The notes under the pieces: generated by a model
Seen by the model: the letters and a program-made list of their open reading frames with translations, nothing else
Told to the model about the DNA's origin: nothing
Database searches by the model: none
Shown: one piece after another, positions 13,220 to 21,020 of the stretch
Numbering within the stretch: position 1 is the first letter of the stretch
Layout: every line of letters starts with the position of its first letter
Assembly (NCBI GenBank): GCA_002402325.1
Contig: DHFQ01000121.1
Location: 1-21,020, forward strand
From: Candidatus Aminicenantes bacterium UBA4820
GTDB taxonomy: Bacteria > Acidobacteriota > UBA4820
DNA length: 21,020 bases
Reading direction: 5' to 3'
Made by a program: the position numbers and the translations under genes

Positions 13220-14695
13220 ATGGCTTTAAAGCAGACTATAAATCTTAGATTACAACAAAAATTGGTTTTGACACCTGCCCTTCAGCAAGCAATAAAGTTA
13301 CTCCAGATGACAAGAACAGAATTGGAGGAAGAACTGATAACCGAAATAGAGAGAAACCCCCTTTTAGAAGATGAAAATCTTTCTATGGACAATCCAGATG
13401 AAAAACCATCATCAGAGAAAGATTACGAAAACGAGGTAAAAGAAACATCTCCGGCTGAAATTATGGATGACAAAATTGATGTTGAATCCTATTTTTCTGA
13501 TTACATTGAAACTTCTCAAAAATATAAGGGTATCTCTTATGAAAATTATGAAGGACAGGATATTGAGGAGAACCTTTTAACAAAGCAGGAAACCCTGTAT
13601 GAACACCTGATGTGGCAAATAATGATGTCTTCATTCGGTGAAAAAGAGTTGAAAATAGCAGAGTTGATCGTTGGTAACCTCCGTCCTGATGGTTATCTTG
13701 ATGAACAGATTTCTAAAATTGCAGAAACGGCTCAATGTGAAACTGAAGAAGTTGAGAAGGTGCTTTTTGAAATTCAGAAGATGGATCCTGTGGGGGTTGC
13801 GGCAAGAAATTTAAAGGAGTGTTTGCTCACTCAACTTGAGGTTATGAATCCAAAGATAGAAACCGCGATAGAACTTGTAAAATTTCATCTTGAAGAATTG
13901 CCATCAAAATCTCCAGAACAATTTGCAGAAATAATAAATAAACCAATTGAAGAGGTTGAAGAATCTTTAAGAATAATTAGAAATTTGGACCCTAAACCAG
14001 GTCTCAATTTTCAATCTTCGGACAATGAAATTGTTATACCGGATGTGATAGTTGAAAAGAATGGTGATAAGTATGAGGTAATTCTGAACGATGATGGACT
14101 CCCCAGATTAAGGCTAAATAGATATTACAAACTTCTTCTTGATAAAGGTGGTATAAAGAACTCAGAAGAAACGGTAGCGTATTTAAAAGAAAAACTTCGT
14201 TCTGCGGTAGCCTTTCTAAAAGGAATTGAGGAACGACACAGGACAATCTACAATGTTTCATCGTTTCTTGTTGATTATCAAAAAGATTTTCTTGAGAAGG
14301 GACCATCATTCTTAAAACCTCTTGTGCTTAAAGATGTCGCAGAAAGTGTTGGAGTTCACGAATCGACTGTTTCAAGGGTCGTTTCAAACAAGTATATTTT
14401 GACGCCTAAGGGAATACTCCCGATGAAGAGTTTTTTTGCGACTGGAATTCAGACTCTTGAGGGTAAGGACATTTCTCAGGATAGGGTTAAATCAATGATT
14501 TCTAAACTCATAGAAGAGGAACTTCCTGAGAAACCGTTGAGCGATAATCAAATTGCATCAATTTTAAAAAAAGAAGGAATTTTGCTTGCAAGAAGAACTG
14601 TGGCAAAATATAGGGAGGAGATGGGAATACCCCCATCTTCTAAGAGAGCAAGTGGTAAGAGTATGATGAAAGAAGGAGAAAAAAATGAAAATTGA
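13220..14695 (+). CDS. rpoN: RNA polymerase sigma-54 factor
   Basis: A 491-aa sigma-54 that directs RNA polymerase to -24/-12 promoters, needing bacterial enhancer-binding proteins for open-complex formation. Region I is the Gln/Leu-rich N-terminus (QQKLVLTPALQQAIKLLQM), followed by an acidic region II (about 45-90). The core-binding domain follows, with DPVGVAARNLKECL and NLDPKPG. The helix-turn-helix is in LKDVAESVGVHESTVSRVV. The diagnostic RpoN box ARRTVAKYR lies at 457-465. It starts one base after the lptB stop and overlaps hpf by 11 nt. No activator is encoded in the window. The neighbouring hpf, hprK, rapZ and PTS genes reflect the well-known rpoN-cluster organisation. Confidence 0.98.
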   Translation: MALKQTINLRLQQKLVLTPALQQAIKLLQMTRTELEEELITEIERNPLLEDENLSMDNPDEKPSSEKDYENEVKETSPAEIMDDKIDVESYFSDYIETSQKYKGISYENYEGQDIEENLLTKQETLYEHLMWQIMMSSFGEKELKIAELIVGNLRPDGYLDEQISKIAETAQCETEEVEKVLFEIQKMDPVGVAARNLKECLLTQLEVMNPKIETAIELVKFHLEELPSKSPEQFAEIINKPIEEVEESLRIIRNLDPKPGLNFQSSDNEIVIPDVIVEKNGDKYEVILNDDGLPRLRLNRYYKLLLDKGGIKNSEETVAYLKEKLRSAVAFLKGIEERHRTIYNVSSFLVDYQKDFLEKGPSFLKPLVLKDVAESVGVHESTVSRVVSNKYILTPKGILPMKSFFATGIQTLEGKDISQDRVKSMISKLIEEELPEKPLSDNQIASILKKEGILLARRTVAKYREEMGIPPSSKRASGKSMMKEGEKNEN

Positions 14696-15221
14696 ATTTT
14701 CTGGAAAAAACCTTAAAGTTACAGAGGCGTTGAGAGAAAAAGTCGAGAAGAAACTTCAGAAACTTGAAAAATTTACAGGAAAAATGGTTTCTGCAAGAAT
14801 CACGCTTGAGGTGGAAAAGCATAAGAGCGTTGCCGACCTCGTAGTTCACTGTAGCCACGATAGGATTTTTAAAGCAAAGGGAAGCTCTGAGGATATGTAT
14901 CTCGCAATTAACGATGCAGCAGATGCCATTGAACAGCAGGCAAAAAAAGCAAAAGGGAAGATTATGTCAAAAAGGGTGAAGGTGAGAAAAGAGCCTGAAA
15001 TAGAGACGGAACTTATCATTCCTCAGGTTGAAAAATCGGTTAACTACATAAAAAAAGATGAATATTTTATTGAAAGGCCTATGTCCTTAGAGGACGCTCT
15101 TATGTATCTTGAGGACAACAAATATCCGCTCGTTATGTTTAGACAAATTGATACTGATTCGATGTGTGTTTTATTTAAAAAAGATAACGATGAAATAACG
15201 ATAGTGGAAGAGAAGAGTTAA
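14685..15221 (+). CDS. hpf: Ribosome hibernation promoting factor, long form
   Basis: A 178-aa long-type HPF, which binds the 30S decoding region and drives 100S ribosome dimer formation when growth stops. Residues 1-95 are the RaiA/YfiA-like domain (MKIEFSGKNLKVTEALREKV, then DLVVHCSHDRIFKAKG and YLAINDAADAIEQQAKKAKGK). After a charged linker, residues 120-175 form the C-terminal dimerisation domain (ERPMSLEDALMYLEDNKYP...FRQIDTDSMCVLFKKDND). The presence of this domain rules out the short enteric type. The ATG lies inside the rpoN 3' end behind GAAGGAG, and the gene overlaps hprK as TAATG. Expression is therefore tied to rpoN and hprK. Confidence 0.96.
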   Translation: MKIEFSGKNLKVTEALREKVEKKLQKLEKFTGKMVSARITLEVEKHKSVADLVVHCSHDRIFKAKGSSEDMYLAINDAADAIEQQAKKAKGKIMSKRVKVRKEPEIETELIIPQVEKSVNYIKKDEYFIERPMSLEDALMYLEDNKYPLVMFRQIDTDSMCVLFKKDNDEITIVEEKS

Positions 15222-16180
15222 TGGCTGAAAAGCAACTAAAAATAAATTATCCCGCGATAGATGTTGAAAACTTCCTTAAATTGATTTCAAAGGCTGAATT
15301 TGAACTTCTTGCGGGAGAGGGCGGTCTTTCAAGAAAGATAAATAGACCAAGAGTTCAGAAATTGGGTCTTATTCTTGCCGGGTTTCCCGAATTTATTCAC
15401 ACAGAGAGAGTTCATCTTTTAGGAAATACAGAAATTGCTTTTTTAAACAGATTGACACCAAAAAAAAGGATTGAATCATTAAAGCCAATTTTTGATATGA
15501 AGATCTCTTGCCTTGTAATAACAAAAGGGCTTACTCCCCCAAAAGAGGTTGTAGACCTTGCGAAGAAAACAGAGACTCCTCTTATAAGGTCAAAGCTCAG
15601 AACCACTTTTGTCATCCAATACATCACACTTGGTCTTCAGGATGTTCTTGCTCCTTACATCCACAGGCACGGCGTTTTGGTTGATGTTTTTGGCGTTGGA
15701 GTTCTGATGGTTGGAGGAAGTTCAATAGGAAAATCGGAAACAGCACTTGACCTGATTGTAAGAGGACACAGGCTTGTTTCGGATGATATAATTGAGATAA
15801 GAAAAAAGGGAGAAATATTGCTTGGGAGGGCTCCTGAAGTATCAAGGGGAAAGATGGAGCTAAGAGGACTCGGAATAATAAGCATTCCTGAGTTATTCGG
15901 AATCGGTTCGATGAGAAACGAAAAAATTATTGATCTGATCGTGAATCTCATAAAACCGGAGGAAATTGAAAAAGAGCATATTGATAGAATTGGTGATGAG
16001 GACAGATATGAGGAAATTATGGATATTTGCCTTCCCAAAATCACGCTTCCTGTCGCCTCTGGAAGAAACATTGCAATTATTCTTGAGGTTGCGGCATCAA
16101 ACCTTCTTTTAAAAAGACAGGGAACATATTCCGCACAGGAGTTTGTCCACAAATTGAGAGAAAGAATCAAGAATAGGTAA
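15221..16180 (+). CDS. hprK: HPr kinase/phosphorylase
   Basis: A 319-aa bifunctional enzyme that phosphorylates HPr on Ser46 with ATP (or PPi) and removes the phosphate by phosphorolysis. The N-terminal domain (about 1-135) precedes the catalytic domain. Visible sites are His150 in HRHGVLVD, the Walker A GGSSIGKS (165-172, Lys171), Asp188-Asp189 in LVSDDI, and the HprK signature MELRGLGII (212-220). Near the C-terminus VASGRNIAIILEVAA contains the conserved Arg-Asn segment. It is coupled to hpf and to rapZ by TAATG overlaps. The target HPr is four genes downstream in the same run and keeps a Ser at position 46, so the pair is likely functional. In Gram-negative bacteria such enzymes tend to control PTS phosphotransfer or virulence genes rather than CcpA. 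Confidence 0.97.
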   Translation: MAEKQLKINYPAIDVENFLKLISKAEFELLAGEGGLSRKINRPRVQKLGLILAGFPEFIHTERVHLLGNTEIAFLNRLTPKKRIESLKPIFDMKISCLVITKGLTPPKEVVDLAKKTETPLIRSKLRTTFVIQYITLGLQDVLAPYIHRHGVLVDVFGVGVLMVGGSSIGKSETALDLIVRGHRLVSDDIIEIRKKGEILLGRAPEVSRGKMELRGLGIISIPELFGIGSMRNEKIIDLIVNLIKPEEIEKEHIDRIGDEDRYEEIMDICLPKITLPVASGRNIAIILEVAASNLLLKRQGTYSAQEFVHKLRERIKNR

Positions 16181-17046
16181 TGAATAAAACCATTTTTATA
16201 GTAACAGGAATGTCAGGTGCTGGAAAAACACAGGTCATCAAGACGCTTCAAGACAATGGCTTTTACTGCATAGACAATCTTCCCTTAACTTTATTTAACA
16301 ATTTTATGGAGCTTCTTGAGACGCCTTCGCCAGAATTGGGAGCGTATGTAGCACTGGGCATTGATTTAAGAGATGCCAACCTTGATGAAAAGTTTCCGCA
16401 ACTTTTAGAAACTTTAAAAAAATCTCATCACAAAACAAGGATAATATTTGTTGACGCAAGGGATGATGTTTTGATTAGAAGGTTTACAGAAACAAGAAGA
16501 CCTCATCCCTTATCACCAAAAGGGACGGTTGCTGAAGGACTCCAAAATGAGAGAAAAAGACTTGCTTATATAAAAGACAGAAGTGATGTAGTGATCGATA
16601 CCTCTAATTTTACGATTCACGATTTAAGAGATGAAATAGTGAAACTTGTTGAGGATTTTTCCTTAGAAAACAAACTTATAATAAATCTGGTTTCTTTTGG
16701 TTTTTCCAGGGGAATACCTCCAGAATCTTCTCTGGTTTTTGATGTTAGATTTCTTCCAAACCCATATTTTGTTGGAGAGTTAAAAGAGTTTACTGGTTTG
16801 GATAAGAGAGTTGCGGATTATGTTTTAAAAAGCAAAGATGGAATGGAATGTTTGAACAAATTGATGGATTTGATAGATTTTCTTCTTCCCCATTTTAAGA
16901 AAGAGGGACGAACCTATCTTACAATCTCCATTGGTTGTACAGGAGGAAGACACCGTTCCGTATCAGTAGCAGAGGAAATTTATGGCAGGATAAAGGATAG
17001 AAGTGAATATAAAGTTAATATTTTCCATAGGGATTTGAAGGAGTAA
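16180..17046 (+). CDS. rapZ: RapZ/YvcJ-family nucleotide-binding protein
   Basis: A 288-aa member of the RapZ/YvcJ P-loop family. In enterics RapZ is the RNase adapter that controls glmS via the small RNAs GlmY/GlmZ; in Bacillus YvcJ hydrolyses GTP. Motifs are Walker A GMSGAGKT (10-17), YCIDNLPL (30-37), VDARDDVLIRRFTETRRPHPL (Walker-B-like region), SFGFSRGIPPESSLVFDVRFLPNPY and the C-terminal IGCTGGRHRSVSVAE. Length is standard. It is coupled to hprK by TAATG and lies 3 nt before the EIIA gene. Its exact role outside enterics is unsettled, so the symbol follows the family only. Confidence 0.93.
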   Translation: MNKTIFIVTGMSGAGKTQVIKTLQDNGFYCIDNLPLTLFNNFMELLETPSPELGAYVALGIDLRDANLDEKFPQLLETLKKSHHKTRIIFVDARDDVLIRRFTETRRPHPLSPKGTVAEGLQNERKRLAYIKDRSDVVIDTSNFTIHDLRDEIVKLVEDFSLENKLIINLVSFGFSRGIPPESSLVFDVRFLPNPYFVGELKEFTGLDKRVADYVLKSKDGMECLNKLMDLIDFLLPHFKKEGRTYLTISIGCTGGRHRSVSVAEEIYGRIKDRSEYKVNIFHRDLKE

Positions 17047-17049
17047 CTG

Positions 17050-17460
17050 ATGTTCGGAATTTTGGTCGTTGCACACGGTGATCTTGCAAAACTTCTTTTA
17101 GAAACAGCAAAAAAGATACTTCAGGAAGATTTTCCAAATGCTGATTTTTACTCAATGGATTGGGATTGTGATTTCAATAAAGCAAAAATTGATCTTGAAA
17201 AAAAGATTAACAAAATGACAGGTGAAAGTGGAACTTTGCTTATATTAACCGATCTGTTTGGAGGAACACCTACAAATATTGCGATGACCTTCTACGGAAA
17301 ATATAATATTGAAATTCTGACTGGTATCAATCTTCCAATTTTAATAAAGGCACTCATCCTGCAAAAGAGCGGTGTTGATGTAAAAGAATCTCTTTCAGAG
17401 TTAAGGATGAAGGGACAGGACGCAATAGTTCTTGTATCTGAGATAATTGAGAGGAGATAA
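17050..17460 (+). CDS. Mannose-type PTS EIIA component
   Basis: A 136-aa phosphocarrier of the mannose (ManX/EIIA-Man) family. The N-terminus MFGILVVAHGDLA has the active-site His9, and TDLFGGTPTNIAM (61-73) is the family hallmark. LTGINLPILIKAL follows. It would accept phosphate from HPr His15. It is a stand-alone domain: no EIIB, EIIC or EIID gene appears nearby, and downstream come HPr and EI. It may therefore be regulatory, or may serve a permease encoded elsewhere. The ATG at 17050 follows GAAGGAG (17038-17044) by about 5 nt, and its TAA overlaps the HPr start codon (TAATG). The closest named genes would be ptsL/manX-like; I leave the symbol blank. Confidence 0.93.
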   Translation: MFGILVVAHGDLAKLLLETAKKILQEDFPNADFYSMDWDCDFNKAKIDLEKKINKMTGESGTLLILTDLFGGTPTNIAMTFYGKYNIEILTGINLPILIKALILQKSGVDVKESLSELRMKGQDAIVLVSEIIERR

Positions 17461-17726
17461 TGGCTGATAAAGTTGTAACGATCCAGAATAAGTTGGGCCT
17501 TCACGCAAGGGCTGCGGCAAAATTGGTTAATCTGGCAAGCCAATTTCATTCACAAATAACCATATCCACAGAGCAGCTTTGTGCAGATGCAAAATCTATT
17601 TTAGGGGTTTTAACCCTTGCTGCATCAAAGGATACGAAAATAAAGATAGAGACAGAGGGTCCAGATGAGAAAGAAGCGTTAGAAGCAATCACTGACCTCA
17701 TTGATGATAGGTTTGGAGAAGAGTAG
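17460..17726 (+). CDS. ptsH: Phosphocarrier protein HPr
   Basis: An 88-aa HPr that takes phosphate from Enzyme I on His15 (KLGLHARAAAKLV, 11-23). It also carries the HprK target Ser46 in ADAKSILGVLTLA (42-54). This keeps both regulatory sites, unlike stand-alone NPr forms that have lost Ser46 regulation. Length and the Leu/Ala-rich helix pattern are normal. It starts at ATG 17460, overlapping the EIIA stop, with GAGAGGAG just upstream, and ends directly against the TTG start of ptsI. Confidence 0.97.
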   Translation: MADKVVTIQNKLGLHARAAAKLVNLASQFHSQITISTEQLCADAKSILGVLTLAASKDTKIKIETEGPDEKEALEAITDLIDDRFGEE

Positions 17727-19484
17727 TTGAAAATTAAAGGAACAACCATATCTCAAGGAATTGCAATAGGGCAAGCCCATCTTCTGGATGTTGAGAAATT
17801 TCTTCTTCCATCTTACGAAATAAAAGATGAAGAAGTTGAAAGCGAAGTCAACAGGTTTAATGCTGCATTAAAATTGACAATAGAAGAAATCGAAGAAATT
17901 AAAGAAAAAACAAGGCAATCAGCATCAGATGAAGCAGGGGCAATTTTTGATGTTCACATAGCGATTCTAAACGATCCAACACTAAAAAGAAACACAGTTA
18001 CGAGAATCATAAAGGAAAGAAAAAACGCAGAACAGGCATTTACAACTTCAATTAAAAATGTGGTTGAAGTTTTAGAAAAAAGCAGTGATCCCTATTTCAA
18101 GGAAAGGGCGATAGACATTAGAGATCTCGCAAGGAGGGTGATTGTAAATCTGCAAGGAAAAAAGAAAAGCGATTCTCCAACTTATGAATCACCAATAGTT
18201 GTCTCCTCTCAACTTTCCCCTTCTCAGACAAGCGTATTACACGCTTCTGTAAAAGGTTTTGTTACCGAACACGGGGGAAAAACTTCACATACTGCAATCA
18301 TTGCAAGGTCTCTTGAAATTCCAGCAGTAATAGGCGTTAAAGGGATTGTTGAAGCAGTTTCTCCCGGCGATGAAATAATCATTGATGGAATTGATGGACT
18401 TGTCATCATAAAACCTACGGAGGATGAAAAAGAAGAGTATCTTAACAAACTTAAGGCATTCAAAGAGAGAAGATCAAAACTTCTTGAGGAATCGAAGAAA
18501 CCCTCTAAAACGGTTGATGGACACCACATAAAAATAAGATGCAATATAGATTTTGAAGAAGAATTAGAGAAAGTAAATGAATTTGGAGTAGAAGGAGTTG
18601 GCTTATATCGTAGCGAATTTCTCTACTTGAAGTGTGCACCAGAACTTCCTTCTGAGGAAGACCACTTTGAAACTTATAAAAGAATTGCTGAAGCAGCATA
18701 TCCTTTTAAGGCTGTAATTAGAACGCTTGATTTAGGTGGAGAAAAGTATTTTCATGAGCAACTTGCTCCTCAAGAGGTCAACCCAGTTCTTGGATTAAGG
18801 GCGATAAGGTTTTCTTTAAGACACCATCAGTTTTTTAAAACTCAATTAAAGGGAATATTAAGGGCATCAACAAAGAAAAATCTTGAAATAATGTTCCCGA
18901 TGGTAACCATAGTTGAAGAATTAAAAACAGCAAAGGATGTTTTGAAAGAGGCTATGCAGGATTTAAAAAGGGAAGGTGTTCCCTTTGATGAAGAAATAAA
19001 AGTTGGAATAATGATAGAAATTCCAATCTGTGCATTAAACGCAGAAGCGTTCGCTTTAGATGTAGATTTTTTCAGTATAGGGACGAATGACTTAATTCAA
19101 TATCTTATGGCTATTGATAGAAACAATGAGAGTGTTGCAGGTTATTATGACCCTCATCATCCTGCATTTTTAAGACTTCTTTTAAGTATTGCATCAGTTG
19201 CAAAGAGAAACAAGATAGGATTATCAATCTGTGGTGAAGTGGCATCAGACCCTGATATGATTCCTCTTTTGATAGGACTTGGCTACGATGAGTTTTCAAT
19301 GACTCCTCAGTCTGTTCTTGAGGTAAAATCTAAAATAATCTCACTTTTGTATAAGGAGTGCAGGAAGATTGCCCTTGAGGCAACAAAAATGAAAACGGGA
19401 AGGCAGGTAAGAAATCTTCTCAAGGGAAGCAAAATGCCCTCTTTTCTTGGAATCAAATTGGGAAAGACAAAAGATGAATCTTGA
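17727..19484 (+). CDS. ptsI: PTS Enzyme I (PEP-protein phosphotransferase)
   Basis: A 585-aa Enzyme I that passes phosphate from PEP to HPr. The N-terminal part (MKIKGTTISQGIAIGQA) leads to the HPr-binding helical domain. The active-site His188 lies in EHGGKTSHTAIIARSLEIPAVIG. The PEP-binding barrel has EGVGLYRSEFLYL, RTLDLGGEK, NPVLGLRAIR, MFPMVTIVEEL and FFSIGTNDLIQYLMAIDR, with the Cys in LSICGEVASDP near residue 502. Length matches the sugar-PTS EI (about 570-575) and there is no N-terminal GAF domain, so this is not EI-Ntr (PtsP). The start is TTG 17727, directly after the ptsH TAG, with GGAGAAGAG upstream. Its 3' end overlaps pgi by 11 nt. Confidence 0.97.
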   Translation: MKIKGTTISQGIAIGQAHLLDVEKFLLPSYEIKDEEVESEVNRFNAALKLTIEEIEEIKEKTRQSASDEAGAIFDVHIAILNDPTLKRNTVTRIIKERKNAEQAFTTSIKNVVEVLEKSSDPYFKERAIDIRDLARRVIVNLQGKKKSDSPTYESPIVVSSQLSPSQTSVLHASVKGFVTEHGGKTSHTAIIARSLEIPAVIGVKGIVEAVSPGDEIIIDGIDGLVIIKPTEDEKEEYLNKLKAFKERRSKLLEESKKPSKTVDGHHIKIRCNIDFEEELEKVNEFGVEGVGLYRSEFLYLKCAPELPSEEDHFETYKRIAEAAYPFKAVIRTLDLGGEKYFHEQLAPQEVNPVLGLRAIRFSLRHHQFFKTQLKGILRASTKKNLEIMFPMVTIVEELKTAKDVLKEAMQDLKREGVPFDEEIKVGIMIEIPICALNAEAFALDVDFFSIGTNDLIQYLMAIDRNNESVAGYYDPHHPAFLRLLLSIASVAKRNKIGLSICGEVASDPDMIPLLIGLGYDEFSMTPQSVLEVKSKIISLLYKECRKIALEATKMKTGRQVRNLLKGSKMPSFLGIKLGKTKDES

Positions 19485-20688
19485 TTTTTCTTTAAAGAAT
19501 GTCAAATGTGATGAAAATTTAAAGAATAAAGTGTTACTTGCAATAAATAAACTATCAAAAAAAAGAGATGATAAATCTCACCTTCTATACCACCTGAATC
19601 CCTCTTCAAATTGTTTAAAAGAAATAAAAAATGAGGCAGATAGGCTGGCATCTTTTTCTGATACTCTTATAGTAGTTGGGATTGGCGGCTCATCGCTTTC
19701 CTCCAAAATTTTTGAATCAATAAAGAAAAAAAGAAGAGTGATTTTCTTTGAAGGGATTGATGAAAGACAGATTATCGAAAAGTTAAGTTCCTTAAAAATA
19801 GAGAATTGCTCATTAAACATAATTTCAAAGTCGGGAAACACACTTGAAACAATTACCAACTCAGCAATACTTATTGAGAAGTTTAAAAAAAATGTTGGTA
19901 AAAATTGGAAAGAGAGAGCAATTCTTACAGCCTCAGAAGGCAGCGGGAAACTGCAAACCTGGGCAAAAAAGGAAAAAATAAAAATGCTTGAAATACCAAC
20001 TGCCGTTGGAGGAAGGTTTTCCTCTTTCACACCCGTTGGACTACTTCCTTCTTCTTTTCTTGCGCTCGAGATTGAAAAAATTGCTTCAGGGGTTGAAAAG
20101 GGATTGGAAAATGGTTTTAATAAACAGTTAAAAGAAAATTACTCCGCACTTCTTTCACTATTTTATCTTTATACCAATTTTAAAGGCTTTTCAAATATTT
20201 ACCTCTGGGGATTTGGAAAAGTTTCTCAATCTTTATCATTGTGGATTCAACAACTGTGGGATGAAAGTCTCGGTAAAGGGGGTTTTGGGCTTTCTGTTAT
20301 TCCATTAAAAGGCAGCGAAGATGAACATTCTGTTCTCCAACTTTTAGTTGAAGGACCACAAAACTTCTCAACTGTTTTTTTTACAGATAATTACAAAAAA
20401 ATTAAAATCAATAACAATCAAAGAAGGTTTATTGGAATTGGAAAGCAAATAAAATTTTTTAATGATTTGAATTTATCTTTAAAGGAGGGGGCAAAGAATC
20501 ATCTTGTGAAAAACAAAGTTCCTCTACTTGAATTTTCTTTAGGAAAGCCAGATGAAGAAGAGATTTCAAAAGTTATGACACAATTTATAATTTCAACCTT
20601 AATCATTGCGGAAGTTTTCAATATCAATCCCTTTGGACAAAGTGGGGTAGAAGAATCAAAAAAAATTACCACATCACTCATATTTTAA
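19474..20688 (+). CDS. pgi: Glucose-6-phosphate isomerase, short form
   Basis: A 404-aa isomerase that interconverts glucose-6-phosphate and fructose-6-phosphate. Motifs are VGIGGSSLSSKIF (68-80), IISKSGNTLETI (116-127), the catalytic Glu264 in LWDESLGKGG, His285 in SEDEHSVLQ and the C-terminal Lys396 in NPFGQSGVEESKK. Also seen is the family signature AVGGRFSSFTPVGLLP. It is shorter than the enteric enzyme (549) and the roughly 450-aa Bacillus/Thermotoga type, but all active-site elements are present. I take ATG 19474 as start; an in-frame TTG at 19447 would give nine more residues inside ptsI. It overlaps ptsI by 11 nt. Its place after EI links sugar phosphotransfer to the first step of glycolysis. 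Confidence 0.93.
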   Translation: MNLDFSLKNVKCDENLKNKVLLAINKLSKKRDDKSHLLYHLNPSSNCLKEIKNEADRLASFSDTLIVVGIGGSSLSSKIFESIKKKRRVIFFEGIDERQIIEKLSSLKIENCSLNIISKSGNTLETITNSAILIEKFKKNVGKNWKERAILTASEGSGKLQTWAKKEKIKMLEIPTAVGGRFSSFTPVGLLPSSFLALEIEKIASGVEKGLENGFNKQLKENYSALLSLFYLYTNFKGFSNIYLWGFGKVSQSLSLWIQQLWDESLGKGGFGLSVIPLKGSEDEHSVLQLLVEGPQNFSTVFFTDNYKKIKINNNQRRFIGIGKQIKFFNDLNLSLKEGAKNHLVKNKVPLLEFSLGKPDEEEISKVMTQFIISTLIIAEVFNINPFGQSGVEESKKITTSLIF

Positions 20689-20863
20689 AAAAGTAAGAAA
20701 ATAAAAGTTTAACATTTGAAGTATGAACATCATAGTTTTCAAAAAATGACCTAATAAAGTTGTGAATTTTATCCCAGAAAAAATAGCAAAGACATCCCGA
20801 CAAAAGGCAAAAGAGAATCAAGATAAAAAGACATCCCAGTAAAAGTTTGACAATTTTTTTCAT
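20678..20863 (-). CDS. Small predicted lipoprotein or membrane peptide
   Basis: A 61-aa protein of unknown function. ATG 20863 is preceded by AAGGAG (20874-20869) at 5 nt; a GTG at 20866 is an alternative. The N-terminus MKKIVKLLL and a long hydrophobic run end in LLSGC (20-24), which fits a lipobox with Cys24 as the lipidated residue. The following segment stays hydrophobic (LCYFFW), so a plain membrane anchor is also possible. About 30 residues with no motif I know follow. The last codons overlap the pgi 3' end by 11 nt on the opposite strand. A consensus -10 box (20883-20888) lies upstream. The good SD and -10 argue that it is a real gene. Confidence 0.5.
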   Translation of the reverse strand: MKKIVKLLLGCLFILILFCLLSGCLCYFFWDKIHNFIRSFFENYDVHTSNVKLLFSYFFKI

Positions 20864-20882
20864 CACTGCTCCTTAACATTTA

Positions 20883-20888
20883 ATTATA
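20883..20888 (-). promoter_or_regulatory. -10 box upstream of the small lipoprotein gene
   Basis: On the minus strand TATAAT lies at 20888-20883, 8 nt before the SD AAGGAG. Transcription would begin near 20876, only just ahead of the SD. I see no good -35 at 16-18 bp. Confidence 0.35.
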
Positions 20889-20918
20889 CTACTAACTTCA
20901 AAAATAATCGTTGCGTTT

Positions 20919-20969
20919 ATGTTTTCCCAAAATCCGACATTGAATCAACTCCTTGGTGCTAAAAGATAA
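20919..20969 (+). repeat. Right-edge copy of the QNPTL-type repeat in non-coding DNA
   Basis: The last 130 nt hold no supported gene. CCCAAAATCCGACATTG (20926-20942) is the reverse complement of the left-edge segment 101-117 with one mismatch. In the + frame it gives a 16-codon ORF (20919-20969) with SQNPTL; the left-edge minus frame gives LPQNPTL. Reversed, an AAGGAG also precedes a seven-codon frame. I treat this as a fragment of a dispersed repeat. Confidence 0.3.
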
Positions 20970-21020
20970 TACCAATCATCGACTTAAGAGGAAACACCGA
21001 ATCACCTAAAAAGTGAAAAG

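Noticed and set aside
15655..16170. 171-codon minus-strand frame opposite hprK
   Set aside because: hprK on the + strand has all family motifs; the antisense frame is Ser/Ile-rich with no recognisable feature.

Overview
The window looks like ordinary chromosome from an AT-rich, diderm (LPS-making) bacterium. The signs of an outer membrane are an LPS/Kdo-kinase-like protein, an LptC/LptA-type protein next to LptB, an outer-membrane beta-barrel with a C-terminal Phe, and several signal peptides. Shine-Dalgarno (SD) sites are mostly AGGAGG-like, coding density is high, and neighbouring genes often overlap by 1-20 nt. I cannot assign a phylum from this sequence alone. The order lptC/A-lptB-rpoN-hpf-hprK-rapZ-PTS resembles the rpoN/PTS clusters of several non-enteric diderm phyla.

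Layout. 1-3200 is the accessory-looking part. It holds a repeat-like intergenic stretch, an unrecognised Cys-rich protein (314-838), a secreted Asp-box-type beta-propeller protein with about 13 repeats (896-2821), and a 396-nt gap with a probably decayed small ORF. 3218-7072 holds a Kdo-kinase-like gene (+), then on the minus strand an RNase HI with a viroplasmin-type N-domain, a small outer-membrane barrel with a clear promoter and terminator, and a translationally coupled pair of polyprenyl diphosphate synthase and HAD hydrolase. 7177-9019 (+) is an overlapping four-gene run: ECF sigma factor, one-TM putative anti-sigma factor, LTxxQ (Spy/CpxP/metal-sensor-like) periplasmic protein, and YraN-family protein. 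9027-10598 (-) is a five-repeat CmpX-like membrane protein.

10686-20688 (+) is a tightly packed run of ten genes: a long LptC/LptA-like protein, LptB, RpoN, long-form HPF, HprK, RapZ, mannose-type EIIA, HPr, Enzyme I and a short glucose-6-phosphate isomerase. The first part exports LPS. The middle holds sigma-54, ribosome hibernation and the HPr kinase/RapZ regulators. The end holds the soluble phosphotransfer chain (EI to HPr His15 to EIIA His9), with HprK able to act on HPr Ser46. No sugar-specific permease (EIIB/C/D) is present in the window, so a regulatory role for this PTS is plausible. A small predicted lipoprotein or membrane protein (-) overlaps the 3' end of pgi. The last 130 nt are non-coding and carry an inverted copy of the short repeat seen at the left edge.

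I found no tRNA, rRNA, CRISPR array, intact transposase or defence system. The items most worth a second look are the sigma/anti-sigma/LTxxQ cassette, the extended LptC/LptA bridge protein, the overlapping face-to-face promoters at 10634-10685, the Cys-rich/propeller pair, and the dispersed repeat.
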